Source: Nitrosomonas sp.
GTDB taxonomy: Bacteria > Pseudomonadota > Gammaproteobacteria > Burkholderiales > Nitrosomonadaceae
Reading direction: 5' to 3'
Assembly: GCF_021731985.1 (NCBI RefSeq)
Contig: NZ_JAKFWH010000060.1
Span: 61,457-125,456 of the forward strand
Length of the DNA: 64,000 nt
The notes below the pieces were generated by a model. It saw only the letters and a list, made by a program, of their open reading frames with translations. It was not told where the DNA came from and ran no database searches. Positions 31,766 through 42,218 of this stretch are shown in pieces. Numbering within the stretch: position 1 is the stretch's first letter; each line of letters starts with the position of its first letter. The position numbers and the translations under genes are program-made.

Positions 31766-31841
<76 letters not shown>

Positions 31842-31883
31842 GTTCATCATTGATAGAACGACGCTATAGCGACATAAAACTTT

Positions 31884-31959
31884 GTCCCCATCGTCTAGAG
31901 GCCTAGGACATCGCCCTTTCACGGCGGTAACACGAGTTCGAATCTCGTTGGGGACGCCA
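31884..31959 (+). tRNA. tRNA-Glu (TTC)
   Basis: GTCCCCATCGTCTAGAGGCCTAGGACATCGCCCTTTCACGGCGGTAACACGAGTTCGAATCTCGTTGGGGACGCCA; anticodon TTC. Confidence 0.97.
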
Positions 31960-32129
31960 AATAAAACAGATACTTGTAGAAATTCAGAAAATTTTTTCTT
32001 ATCTGTGCTTAGTACATGGGGTTGGAGTATTTCGGCATTTTAGAGAAGTTGTGTCTATCGAATTCCCGTCACAAGGATGGTCACATCAAATATTCAACAA
32101 GTCCTGATTAGAAAGATTCTTCAGCTTGC

Positions 32130-32780
32130 CGAAGCTAACGTGCCGGGCGAGGCCCGGCAGTGGCTGCAACGACGAGTAGACGCAGAGGAAGCGCTTCAAC
32201 GGAAGCGCCGGTTGAAACGGTAAACAAACGCACCGAGGTAACGGGTTCCGTATTTGGCGAAATCGAATGCATGATAAGCGTCACCCAGGCTGGTTTTGAG
32301 GTTGCCAAAAACCGTATTGATCCAGTTGAATTCTGGCAAATCCTTAGGCTTGCGACCGTCCGCGATGATTGCCCGGTGCTGGCAGCCTGCATCAGTAACC
32401 CCGGCAAAACAGCTCAATCCATCGGAAGTGACTATACAATCTGGCGCGAGATTAGCGTTAGCCCAGTCGGAAACCGCTTTGCGCGCAAAACCAGGAACCG
32501 GTGCCATTTTAATATACAGGGGACGGCCTTCGGCACTGAGCGAGATGGCTGCCACAAAAGGCACCTTGTATCGGAACCCCGGCCTGCCTTGTGCCGCCAC
32601 AGTCAATTCTCCGCCAAGGTAAGCATCATCCGCCTGGACATTACCACATAGCGTGTACTTGTCATCCCGTTCGACCATCGCCTGCATCAGCTTCTGCTGA
32701 ATCAGCCAGGCCGTGGGGTAACTCACGCCCAGCTACCGCTTAAGGTCGAGTGCCGACAAGCCGGTCTTGGCTGATCAGAT
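32130..32780 (-). pseudogene. IS1595 (ISXO2-like) transposase remnant with nonsense codon and frameshift
   Basis: ORF 32196..32726: VSYPTAWLIQQKLMQAMVERDDKYTLCGNVQADDAYLGGEL...YHAFDFAKYGTRYLGAFVYRFNRRF. Upstream in frame DLKR*LGVSYPTAW (TAG); downstream LPLRLLVVAATAGPRPAR is in another frame. Confidence 0.85.
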
Positions 32781-32803
32781 AAATTGCTAAAAACGCTGAT
32801 TAC

Positions 32804-32826
32804 GCTTTGCTTTGCTTTGCTTTGCT
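32804..32826. repeat. Pentanucleotide repeat (GCTTT)n
   Basis: GCTTTGCTTTGCTTTGCTTTGCT directly read. Confidence 0.9.
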
Positions 32827-32888
32827 TACAACGCAAGAAATAAAAAATCAGAAGCGTAAAACGAGGAATAAGAAGTGGATCAAATCAT

Positions 32889-32926
32889 ATCCCCGCCACA
32901 AACAGCGGCGGGGATAACCTTTTTCT
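32889..32926 (+). terminator. Rho-independent-terminator-like hairpin
   Basis: ATCCCCGCC-ACAAACAGC-GGCGGGGAT followed by AACCTTTTTC. Confidence 0.6.
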
Positions 32927-33003
32927 CTTCGGGACCAACTGTTTTTCTAGGCCCTTAGTTCCCTGAATAGACTCACACTGTACGAACAAGTTGAGAAACA
33001 ATC

Positions 33004-33795
33004 TTAATGTAATGTCGCCGCTGTTTTTTGCTCATCACATATCAGATTTGCACAGTAGGTTTCATGGATGCCGTCCAAGAAACTCCACAGTGCGTCACAG
33101 GCTTCTTTGGTAGCAGCCAGTACTTCGGCTTGTTTTTCCGGGGTATCGGCAAAGCGCTCAATGATTGCCCATTCAGCTTGTGAATGATAAATATCGGCTT
33201 TTTGATGTACCGAGAAGAACTCATAATCTTCAGGATTTTTCATGCCATAGAATTTAGCCAATCCATCAATTTTCACTGCGGCAATATCAGGCACTTGCGA
33301 TTCAAATGCATGGAGTGCAGCAAGTCCTGCATAAAATGGACGATTTAAACAAATATCGCGGAATGTGGAAACAAGATTTTCGGTATTAGGTAATGCGGCT
33401 GCATTAGCTAAGCTCTTATCATTTGCACCCAATGCAAAAGCAAAGTTTTTCCATAATGCTGGGTGATTCTTTTCGCCGTGTTCTTCGTCGATTAAATTTT
33501 TTAATACTTCCTGACGCACACTGATATCACCGCTGTTTGACTCGGAGTGAATATGCGGTGTATTAAAGTGCACAGCACTTAAATAGGTTGGCTCAGCTAA
33601 AACATTATAAAAATATTGTTCTGCATAATGCCGCAACTGTTCTTTCGTCAGTTTGCCTTCTGTCCAGGCGATATAGAAAGGATGTTTGAGCAGGTGCTTT
33701 TCACCGATAATGGCTGTAATTTTTTGTTTGAGCAGGGTATTGGTCGTCATGATTACTCCTTTTAAACCGAGGTGGATAAAGATGCTGCATATCAT
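33004..33795 (-). CDS. CADD-family (heme-oxygenase-like) protein implicated in p-aminobenzoate/folate metabolism
   Basis: HPFYIAWTEGKLTKEQLRHYAEQYFYNV; NLIDEEHGEKNHPALWKNFA; FYAGLAALHAFESQVPDIAAVKIDGLAKFYG; HQKADIYHSQAE. Likely start MTTNTLLKQ at 33750. Confidence 0.88.
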   Translation of the reverse strand: MICSIFIHLGLKGVIMTTNTLLKQKITAIIGEKHLLKHPFYIAWTEGKLTKEQLRHYAEQYFYNVLAEPTYLSAVHFNTPHIHSESNSGDISVRQEVLKNLIDEEHGEKNHPALWKNFAFALGANDKSLANAAALPNTENLVSTFRDICLNRPFYAGLAALHAFESQVPDIAAVKIDGLAKFYGMKNPEDYEFFSVHQKADIYHSQAEWAIIERFADTPEKQAEVLAATKEACDALWSFLDGIHETYCANLICDEQKTAATLH

Positions 33796-33822
33796 CGCTT
33801 AAATAACATCAGCAAGTCAAAT

Positions 33823-36120
33823 TTAGCTAACCTGAGTTGCGCTAAGACGGCTGGATAAATACCGGCTCGCAGCAATCATATTGCGTAGTGCCGGTTTAAC
33901 TTCTTCCCAATCGCGTGTTTTCAATCCACAATCAGGATTCACCCACAAACGCTCAGCCGGTATACGTTGCGCTGCTTTCTCCATCAAATGAATGATTGAT
34001 TCGACAGAAGGTATATTGGGTGAATGGATATCATACACGCCCGGGCCAATCTCGTTGGGGTAATGAAATTGATCAAATGCATCGAGCAATTCCATATCGG
34101 ATCGCGAAGTCTCAATCGTAATCACATCCGCATCCATTTGAGCAATGGCTTCCATAATGTCATTGAATTCCGAGTAGCACATATGCGTATGAATCTGCGT
34201 TTCATCTTTAACGCCATTCGCAGTAATACGGAATGCGCGGATGGCCCAGTCAAGATAAGTATTCCATTGTGATTTTCTCAACGGCAGCCCTTCTCTTAAT
34301 GCGGCTTCGTCAATCTGAATTATCCGGATACCCGCTTTCTCCAAGGCAAGTACCTCATCACGTATCGCCAACGCCAATTGCACGCAGGTTTCTTCACGCG
34401 ATTGATCATCACGCACAAACGACCAATTCAACATGGTTACCGGTCCGGTTAACATGCCTTTCATCGGCTTTTTGGTTAATGATTGGGCGTATTGAATCCA
34501 TTCGGTAGTAATCGCCTGAGATTGTGAGATATCACCGAAAATAATCGGCGGTTTGACACAGCGTGAACCGTACGATTGCACCCAGCCAAACTGAGTAAAA
34601 GCATAGCCTGATAACTGTTCACCAAAATACTCCACCATATCATTACGTTCGGGTTCGCCATGCACCAGAACATCCAATCCTAGCGCTTCTTGCTCTTGTA
34701 CGCAGTGCGCAATTTCATTTTGCATCGCCTGACGATATTCTGATTCTGTTAACTTGCTTTCGCGGTAATCATGGCGAGTTTGCCTAATCCCCTGTGTTTG
34801 CGGGAAAGATCCAATGGTTGTAGTGGGGAAAAGCGGCAGTTGAAATTTTTCCCGCTGCACAACTGTGCGTTGATGATAGGGTGATTGACGCGCACCCATT
34901 GCCTCATTGATTTCAAGCGCACGCGTTTTTACGGCTGCCTGATGTACGCGTTTGGATTGCTTGCGGCTCGTAATCGCCGCATAATTTTCCTGCAAGATCT
35001 CAGCAACACTTTCTCTGCCATGATTCAGTGCTTTTGCCAGCACTTCAACTTCATTTAACTTCTGCACAGCAAACGCCAGCCAAGACTGAATATCCACATC
35101 CAATCTCTGCTCATTATCCAGATCAACGGGCACATGCAACAACGAACAGGATGGCGCAAGCCAGAGCCTCTTCTGCAAGCGCGCAGAGATAGGTTCCAAC
35201 CAATCCAGTATTGCCGATAAATCGGCTTTCCAGATATTACGCCCGTTGATAACACCTAAAGATAGGATTTTGTGGGCCGGCAACCAATCAATCACCTTGG
35301 CAATTTCATCTTTGGCCGTGATGGCATCCAGGTGCAATCCATCAACCGGCAATTCGCAGGCCAATTGCAAGTTATCTTGTAATTGCCCAAAGTACGTCGT
35401 TAATAACAGATTGATGGGCGTAGCCTGCAACTGATAATAAGTTTTTCTCAAGGCGTGTTTCCATTCCGCAGCCAGTTCCATTACCAATATGGGTTCATCA
35501 ATCTGCACCCACTCGATGCCTGAATTCTCTAACTCTTGCAGTAATTGTGCGTAGGTATTTAACAGATCATCCAACAAATCAAGCTTATCGGTACCATCCT
35601 TGGATTTTCCCAACCATAAATAAGTAACCGGACCGAGAATGACTGGTTTGACTTGATGATGGGTTTGCCTGGCTTGCTGAATCTGTTCAAGCAAATGACT
35701 GGAATTCAGTGAGAAACGCGTATTTTTCTCAAATTCGGGTACGATGTAATGGTAGTTCGTGTCAAACCACTTTGTCATTTCACCGGCATTCACACAGGAA
35801 CTGGCAGAATCGTCACTGACCGAACGTCCCCTGGCTATCCGAAAATAGTTGTCTATCGCACTACCCGGCAATCCACTGACGCGCGCTGGAATATTGCCCA
35901 GCATAAAACTAGTATCCAGAACATGATCGTATAACGAAAAATCACCAGCCGGAATCCAGTCAAGCGCAGCTTGATTTTGCCAGTGCTGCGTTCTAAGATC
36001 GGTTGCGATTTCTAATAAGGCTTGTTCAGAAATTGTACCTTTCCAATATTTTTCTAAAGCAAATTTTAACTCTCGCTTTCTACCGATACGCGGAAACCCC
36101 AGACTGTGCGTTGTTGCCAT
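33823..36120 (-). CDS. metE: Cobalamin-independent methionine synthase
   Basis: [59 protein letters not shown]. Confidence 0.98.
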   Translation of the reverse strand: MATTHSLGFPRIGRKRELKFALEKYWKGTISEQALLEIATDLRTQHWQNQAALDWIPAGDFSLYDHVLDTSFMLGNIPARVSGLPGSAIDNYFRIARGRSVSDDSASSCVNAGEMTKWFDTNYHYIVPEFEKNTRFSLNSSHLLEQIQQARQTHHQVKPVILGPVTYLWLGKSKDGTDKLDLLDDLLNTYAQLLQELENSGIEWVQIDEPILVMELAAEWKHALRKTYYQLQATPINLLLTTYFGQLQDNLQLACELPVDGLHLDAITAKDEIAKVIDWLPAHKILSLGVINGRNIWKADLSAILDWLEPISARLQKRLWLAPSCSLLHVPVDLDNEQRLDVDIQSWLAFAVQKLNEVEVLAKALNHGRESVAEILQENYAAITSRKQSKRVHQAAVKTRALEINEAMGARQSPYHQRTVVQREKFQLPLFPTTTIGSFPQTQGIRQTRHDYRESKLTESEYRQAMQNEIAHCVQEQEALGLDVLVHGEPERNDMVEYFGEQLSGYAFTQFGWVQSYGSRCVKPPIIFGDISQSQAITTEWIQYAQSLTKKPMKGMLTGPVTMLNWSFVRDDQSREETCVQLALAIRDEVLALEKAGIRIIQIDEAALREGLPLRKSQWNTYLDWAIRAFRITANGVKDETQIHTHMCYSEFNDIMEAIAQMDADVITIETSRSDMELLDAFDQFHYPNEIGPGVYDIHSPNIPSVESIIHLMEKAAQRIPAERLWVNPDCGLKTRDWEEVKPALRNMIAASRYLSSRLSATQVS

Positions 36121-36225
36121 GATTCAATCACCACTCATAGAATAATAAAAGTTCGGCTATTGTATGAACAATGAATAATGAATAATAATGATAAGATTTA
36201 ATATTCCAATAAGGTTTCCTCATAG

Positions 36226-37119
36226 ATGATCGAACACAGCCACCTGAAAATCATTCAAGCACTACATGCAAACGGCACACTCACTGAAGCTGCCAATGCG
36301 CTATGCCTTAGCCAACCGGCCTTATCGCATCAAATCAGCTATCTGGAAAAGAAGTTAGGGGTAGCGCTATGGGAACGCGAAGGCCGCAGCTTGCGCCTGA
36401 CCCAAGCGGGCACTCTGCTATTGGATGTAGCCAATCAAGTATTACCGGTATTATCACAGGCGGAAAAAACACTCGAAGCCTACAGCGAAGGCCGGCAAGG
36501 CATTTTGCGCATCGGCGTGGAATGCTATCCCTGTTTTGAATGGCTCACCGGCGTCATTGGCCAATACATGCAACAAATGCCCGGCATCGATATTGATATC
36601 GTGCAAAAATTCCAGTTTTCCGGATTGGAAGGATTACTGAACCATCACATTGATGTTTTGATCACACCCGATCTGGTCAAAAAAGAAAAGATCGGCTATG
36701 AAATCCTGGCGGAGTATCAACTGGTTTTGCTGGCTGCAGCCAGCCATCCTCTGGCAGAAAGTAAACAACTCACACCCGAGCTTTTGAGTAAAGAAACCTT
36801 ATTAACTTTTCCAGTACCATTGGAAAGATTGGATATTCTGACGCATTTTATGACGCCCGTTCACCTGGAACCGGCAAAACTAAAACAGATAGAATCATTG
36901 GAAATCATGCTACAAATGACCGCACTTCAGCGCGGCGTTTGCGTACTGCCTGAATGGCTGGCCGATATTAAAAATAAAGATCTCAGGTTCAGTAAAATCC
37001 GTATAGGCAAGAAAGGGCTATATCAGAAACTCTATTTAGCAATGCGGGAACCGGATAAAACGATTCCTTATATCCGGCAGTTTATTGCCGTTGGCCAAGA
37101 AACTGCTGAAAATTCATAA
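36226..37119 (+). CDS. metR: LysR-family regulator, probably MetR
   Basis: MIEHSHLKIIQALHANGTLTEAANALCLSQPALSHQISYLEKKLGVALWEREGRSLRLTQAG; divergent from metE. Confidence 0.85.
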   Translation: MIEHSHLKIIQALHANGTLTEAANALCLSQPALSHQISYLEKKLGVALWEREGRSLRLTQAGTLLLDVANQVLPVLSQAEKTLEAYSEGRQGILRIGVECYPCFEWLTGVIGQYMQQMPGIDIDIVQKFQFSGLEGLLNHHIDVLITPDLVKKEKIGYEILAEYQLVLLAAASHPLAESKQLTPELLSKETLLTFPVPLERLDILTHFMTPVHLEPAKLKQIESLEIMLQMTALQRGVCVLPEWLADIKNKDLRFSKIRIGKKGLYQKLYLAMREPDKTIPYIRQFIAVGQETAENS

Positions 37120-37145
37120 GTATAAACTCATAATTTTCTCGACAA

Positions 37146-40100
37146 TCAACCACCGTAACGTCTAGCATGCTCTATTAATCTCTGATATCGATGATCTCTC
37201 TTCAATTTAGGTAATGCCTGAGAAATCTCTTCCAAGCATTGCCGCAGATCTCGAGATACCCAGGGTTGATCATAAATTATCTTATCCAGTAATTGCAGTG
37301 CTTGATTGGGAAATCGGCTGCATAAGCCTGACTCGCGCAAAGAATGTAAAACATGATGTGGATGTTCAAACGGTTTTAACCAGTTCAGAATTAGTGATAA
37401 GGCTGCAGGAAATTCTTCGCGTGCAGCAATGCTAAGACGTACAAGGGATTTAGAAATTTCATTTGAACCAAGTTCATGCGATTTGGGCCACACTTGTATC
37501 AAAAATGGTTGAATCCGATTTTTCCAATAATCCTCTCGTTGTTCTCCAGCTCCTTCTAAAGCTTGTGAGAGCGCTTTCACTATCTCCTGCAGACCATCAT
37601 TCGGCAGATTATCTACAGCTAACCGAAAATCCTGCAGCGTATATCCTTCCACCTGGTGCAATGCCGCATAAGTCAGGAATACTGCAAATTGGCGACTATG
37701 CTCACCCAACTCTGCGTAATAGTGTGCAGTTTTAAGAAGCTGGGATTTAAATGCTAGTAGTAAAGGTTGATATAGACGTGGAGACCAAAGAAATCCTTCC
37801 CATGCTGCTCTTGCTTCGACTGAATCAGTGATCCAATCGAACAGTGGCAACAAGTGTTGCTCCGTCCATAGGCGATCCACACGAAAAAATGTAATTAATT
37901 GTGAGGCAAGTAGTACCCGGCCATGACGAAACTGTCCAATAGTCGTATCGCAAAGTCGGGTGAAAAACGGTTTGAGATCCGCCGGTAGTGTGTCGTTGTC
38001 ATTTGGCTTACGCTTTAACCACAGATTCAACAGTACTTGCGTAACGTGACCAACCGAGTGATTGATCGCTTCAAAAACAGGTCGATTGATCGATTTACCA
38101 TCCATCATAATATTGGAATCAGATTCAAGCGGTAGTTCCATTACCCGACGACACATATCCAGTAAAATATCTTCATGACAGTCAACACATCTAGACGTTT
38201 TTTCCAACCACCAGGCAACGCTGGGCACGATTTCTAGCAGTACGTCGTCAGGCATGGTCTGTACCAACGGTGCAGCGTAGCGCCACGACCGGAGAATCAC
38301 CTTATCCTCGCTCCAAGCATATAACGCTTCTCGCCATCGTCCAGGCAGCCATATCTTTTCTTGGGCAAGTTCGCAGAGCGCAACTAGGCTGAGGGATAAT
38401 CTATCACGACAGGTTTCTTGCCAGGTATCTTCGTAAGATGGACGGTGCTCTGCCGGTGGTCGTTTGAGCCATTTAACAAGTTCTCGACGATTTTGGGGTG
38501 CAATGTCAATATCGCGACTCTCCTCGTAGTCCGGATCGCCGGTGCCACTCATCCAATGAAGAAAATCATCGCGCTCATGTGATTGCAATTTCCAACCAGG
38601 ATAAGTTGACGATAAAGTATTTAAATGCTGTGCAGCTTGTTCGCCCAGAACAGATCCACCCTCGCGCAATTTAGCAAGACACAACCAAATCCACCAATCA
38701 ATTCGCAACTGTAAAGTCGCTGGCTCGATATCTTCTGGAAACATTGAATGAGGTGGGCCTATGAGAATGACGGATTCCAGCTGAGAACGATGGTTTGAAG
38801 CAAGATTCACCCCCTGCATGACAAGCAAACGCCTGACCTCACGATGTGTATCCGCTGCCCACAACCATTTAGCTCTATCCGCTACCAGCCACTCAACCCA
38901 CTGTTCGGAAGCAATACAGCCATCTTGGCTAGCTGCAAATAGGGCAAGACGTTTGAAGGTTGGGTACGGAAGATTAAACCAAGCTTGCGCAACCCAAGTC
39001 GCCTTACTTGGATCAATCTCTCTTGTAGCCCGCCAAGCATCCCGAAGCAATTCAATAAGTGCCACCCAATCATGATATCCTCGATTTTGCCAATGCGGTT
39101 TAATAGAGGGTAGTTGCCAATAAGAAGGATCATTGAAATCATCCGCCTCACCAAGTTCCCGCAACAGATCTAATGCATCGGACAGCAGTTGTTGAAAGTC
39201 TCCGAGTAACTTTGGTAATACCTCACCCCAGTGTTTTAATTGAGCCAGATCTTCTAACATCGAATGAACGTGATCTGTAGTGAGCACTAGTTTCCAATCT
39301 ACGAGTTGTTTGAGTCGCTGAGGGGGCTCTGCATCATTGTCATTTTCCCCGTCTTCGCCCCAGCGGAAAGGTCTCTTTAGCACCACTTTAGGTGACAGTA
39401 ATTCACGCAATTCCAAACGTAACATTGCAGTTAACCCGTCACGCTGTAATCGTCCTTTCCAGCTGAAAAACTCCCAATCGCGTCCCCATGATTTCACTCG
39501 ACCTGTTAGTAATAAACGCCACAGAATTCGCATCGGTGGTTGAGGAATTGCATTTGGAGCATTTGTACGAATCTCATCAAGCTCAGCGGTTTTACCTTCA
39601 CGCTCCAAACGCGCAAAGAAATCCAATTTGCCTTCGATCAATCTACGCCATTCGTTGTGTAACTGACTGCCTCTTTGTGCCAGCCAAATAATTAATTCCG
39701 GATCGTTAAGATGCCGAACCAGCCAGCCTGCAAGCTGTGACATCACGTCATCCCAACGGGTAACTGCTATCTCCGGTGCCAGCGACATATATGATGCGTG
39801 CGTGTAAGGTGCAGGTCGACGAATAAAACTGAAATGCAAGCTTTCATCTATCCTAGGGTGCGGCAATATACCGAAGCGATCAAGATCACTATGCCGATAG
39901 CGATCCTCGGAAAATACTTTCAGCCATTCTATAGGTGGAACGGGATTGAATTCCGCAAAGCATTTGGCAGGCAATCCTGATTTGTGAGACAAAGCCCAGA
40001 GCATCCGACCTACAAAATCATCTTGCTGAGTGCTAGCTGAGGGGTGTGCAATACCATATTCCATAACAATGCGTTCTTTTCCAAGAATGCCATCTCGGTA

Positions 40101-40979
40101 GGTATCAGACCATTTTTTCAATGTGCTATGCAGTATCGAATGATCATAATTATCTTTAGATACTTCATAAAGGATGGGGATAACGCCTTTGGCCTTCCAC
40201 TCGATAGTTTTGTAATGTTCTTGCCCAGGCTCACAATCCCCCAATGCATATGCTTGAGGAGTAGATTCTCCCAGCATTCTGTCAGCAGCCAATGCATCCA
40301 TCATGTAGCGTAATACCGGATCATTGATACTGTAGCCGACGAAACATACCACATAATTTCGAAACAACTCACTGACAAATCGCGCCGCCCAGCGCTCTGT
40401 AAGGTAGGCTAAACCGAAATCACCACTAGTCAATACCAGTCTCTGCAAAGCAGTTTCATCTTGTTCTTCGGGTAATTGTCCATGTAAATATACCAATCCA
40501 TTCCAACGGCTATTTTTTGGGATTGGTAACATTGGCGCTACGAAAGAATTGATTGGTTGCTTTATACGCTTCGCCACTTTCTCGAAAATTCTATCGAAAT
40601 TGGTAGTTACAAGCCGAAATATTCCTTCACGATTACGAGCTAAATGCAACAACGCAGCATGAGTGTCGATCGCTTTCTTGCGTTTTAAATTTGGTTGCAG
40701 GGCATCCGCCAACACTTTACGTACTTCGATTCTCTGCCCTGGTATACGCCGTTCTAGCAAATCCAATGTAGCATCGAACTGATTACGCTTATAGGCATCC
40801 TGTTCAATTTCAGTGGGCTCTGTACCAATACGATGATAGATCTCATCTACCAGCCCTTTAAAACCTGGAAGTCCTGCAGGGTATGAAATTCCCGCACCAC
40901 AAAAAAATACCACACGACCATCTTCGTGTGCTTGCAATAATGCTTCGGGAATATCCGGACCGTTGGTTACGAATTGCAT
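37146..40979 (-). CDS. Large SIR2-domain protein (candidate antiphage NADase) with long C-terminal region
   Basis: VVFFCGAGISYPAGLPGFKGLVDEIY; FRLVTTNFDRIFEK; GLVYLHGQLPEE; VVCFVGYSINDPVLRYMMDALAADR; about 1000-residue extension. Confidence 0.85.
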   Translation of the reverse strand: MQFVTNGPDIPEALLQAHEDGRVVFFCGAGISYPAGLPGFKGLVDEIYHRIGTEPTEIEQDAYKRNQFDATLDLLERRIPGQRIEVRKVLADALQPNLKRKKAIDTHAALLHLARNREGIFRLVTTNFDRIFEKVAKRIKQPINSFVAPMLPIPKNSRWNGLVYLHGQLPEEQDETALQRLVLTSGDFGLAYLTERWAARFVSELFRNYVVCFVGYSINDPVLRYMMDALAADRMLGESTPQAYALGDCEPGQEHYKTIEWKAKGVIPILYEVSKDNYDHSILHSTLKKWSDTYRDGILGKERIVMEYGIAHPSASTQQDDFVGRMLWALSHKSGLPAKCFAEFNPVPPIEWLKVFSEDRYRHSDLDRFGILPHPRIDESLHFSFIRRPAPYTHASYMSLAPEIAVTRWDDVMSQLAGWLVRHLNDPELIIWLAQRGSQLHNEWRRLIEGKLDFFARLEREGKTAELDEIRTNAPNAIPQPPMRILWRLLLTGRVKSWGRDWEFFSWKGRLQRDGLTAMLRLELRELLSPKVVLKRPFRWGEDGENDNDAEPPQRLKQLVDWKLVLTTDHVHSMLEDLAQLKHWGEVLPKLLGDFQQLLSDALDLLRELGEADDFNDPSYWQLPSIKPHWQNRGYHDWVALIELLRDAWRATREIDPSKATWVAQAWFNLPYPTFKRLALFAASQDGCIASEQWVEWLVADRAKWLWAADTHREVRRLLVMQGVNLASNHRSQLESVILIGPPHSMFPEDIEPATLQLRIDWWIWLCLAKLREGGSVLGEQAAQHLNTLSSTYPGWKLQSHERDDFLHWMSGTGDPDYEESRDIDIAPQNRRELVKWLKRPPAEHRPSYEDTWQETCRDRLSLSLVALCELAQEKIWLPGRWREALYAWSEDKVILRSWRYAAPLVQTMPDDVLLEIVPSVAWWLEKTSRCVDCHEDILLDMCRRVMELPLESDSNIMMDGKSINRPVFEAINHSVGHVTQVLLNLWLKRKPNDNDTLPADLKPFFTRLCDTTIGQFRHGRVLLASQLITFFRVDRLWTEQHLLPLFDWITDSVEARAAWEGFLWSPRLYQPLLLAFKSQLLKTAHYYAELGEHSRQFAVFLTYAALHQVEGYTLQDFRLAVDNLPNDGLQEIVKALSQALEGAGEQREDYWKNRIQPFLIQVWPKSHELGSNEISKSLVRLSIAAREEFPAALSLILNWLKPFEHPHHVLHSLRESGLCSRFPNQALQLLDKIIYDQPWVSRDLRQCLEEISQALPKLKRDHRYQRLIEHARRYGG

Positions 40980-41333
40980 GATAATACCGGATTACTGAGA
41001 ACTGTAGTTACATTCAAGAAGCTATATAGCAATGAATTTATGTGGATTATTCTTAGTTTGTTTAGTATAACACTCAATGATAATTTCATTTTCAATGGCA
41101 AATCCGAGTGAGTGAAATCTAAGTGGCAAGATAAGAGATTTTTCCTCATTTTCCCACGTTATTTGAACTACCTATTCGACGGTGCTACATGTTCCGGTGT
41201 ACAACCCCTGATGCAAATGCGAAACAGTCAAGGCAGCATTGACTGAGTTGTACCATAATTCCCTGCACTATATCCTCATAACTTTACAAAATATCCAGTT
41301 AAACTATCGTCTTTTCTAAATTCAATTAGCTTT

Positions 41334-41753
41334 ATGGACGAACAATCAAGCCTATTAGCTTTATTTACCAGCAGTTTTCTCGCAGCCACGCTGCTTCCTG
41401 GCGGATCTGAAGCTGTACTCGTGGGTGTTTTGCTAACATACCCCGAACTGCATTGGCAGGCGCTGATTCTAGCCACTGTGGGCAATACGTTGGGCGGCAT
41501 GAGCTCTTATTTAATTGGTCGGTTTCTGCCGGATGAAAAAACATTATTGAAAAAATCGGGAGGTAGTACACGAGGATTGGAATGGGTGCGCCAGCATGGC
41601 ACCCCTATTCTGCTGTTATCCTGGGCACCGCTGATTGGGGATCTATTGTGCGTGGCTGCCGGTTGGTTACGGGCTAACTGGCTATGGGCTTTAGTATTTA
41701 TTGCTGCGGGGAAGTTTGCCCGCTATTGGGTGATTGCTACAGCGATCAATTAA
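41334..41753 (+). CDS. YqaA/DedA-like membrane protein
   Basis: LLPGGSEAVLVGVLLTYPELHWQALILATVGNTLGGMSSYLIGRFLP; SWAPLIGDLLCVAAGWLRANW. Confidence 0.85.
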   Translation: MDEQSSLLALFTSSFLAATLLPGGSEAVLVGVLLTYPELHWQALILATVGNTLGGMSSYLIGRFLPDEKTLLKKSGGSTRGLEWVRQHGTPILLLSWAPLIGDLLCVAAGWLRANWLWALVFIAAGKFARYWVIATAIN

Positions 41754-41761
41754 TTGGATGC

Positions 41762-41801
41762 ACGATTCAGTTTATTCGTCAGTGTGAATAAACTGAATCG
41801 T
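41762..41801. terminator. Bidirectional terminator candidate between convergent yqaA-like gene and grxD
   Basis: Perfect 16-bp inverted repeat ACGATTCAGTTTATTC-GTCAGTGT-GAATAAACTGAATCGT between convergent ORF ends 41753 and 41820. Confidence 0.75.
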
Positions 41802-41819
41802 TAAATTCTTTAACCGAGA

Positions 41820-42128
41820 TTAGTTTTCAAACAACTTCTGTAGTTCTCCGGACTGATACATTTCAGTCACGATATCCGAACCGCCAATAAACTCGCCATT
41901 CACATACAACTGGGGAATCGTCGGCCAGTTTGAGTAATCTTTGATACCCTGCCTGATTTCCGGATCTGCCAGCACATCGACAGAAAAAATATTATCAACA
42001 CCACAAGATTTCAGAATATTCACAGCGTTAGCCGAAAAACCACATTGCGGCTGATCAAGCGTACCTTTCATATAGAGCACAACCGGATGTGCGGTAATTT
42101 GTTGTTCGATTAAATCTTCAACATTCAT
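41820..42128 (-). CDS. grxD: Monothiol glutaredoxin (Grx4 family)
   Basis: [49 protein letters not shown]. Confidence 0.96.
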   Translation of the reverse strand: MNVEDLIEQQITAHPVVLYMKGTLDQPQCGFSANAVNILKSCGVDNIFSVDVLADPEIRQGIKDYSNWPTIPQLYVNGEFIGGSDIVTEMYQSGELQKLFEN

Positions 42129-42218
42129 AGTGTTAATTTCTCCAAAAGATCATTCCAAAAGTTTTTATACAGAAACAAAAACAGCGTCATTAATTACTAC
42201 ATTACTTCTTTATATAGC

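Noticed and set aside
32160-32651. Plus-strand ORF of 163 aa
   Set aside because: Antisense to the IS1595 transposase remnant.
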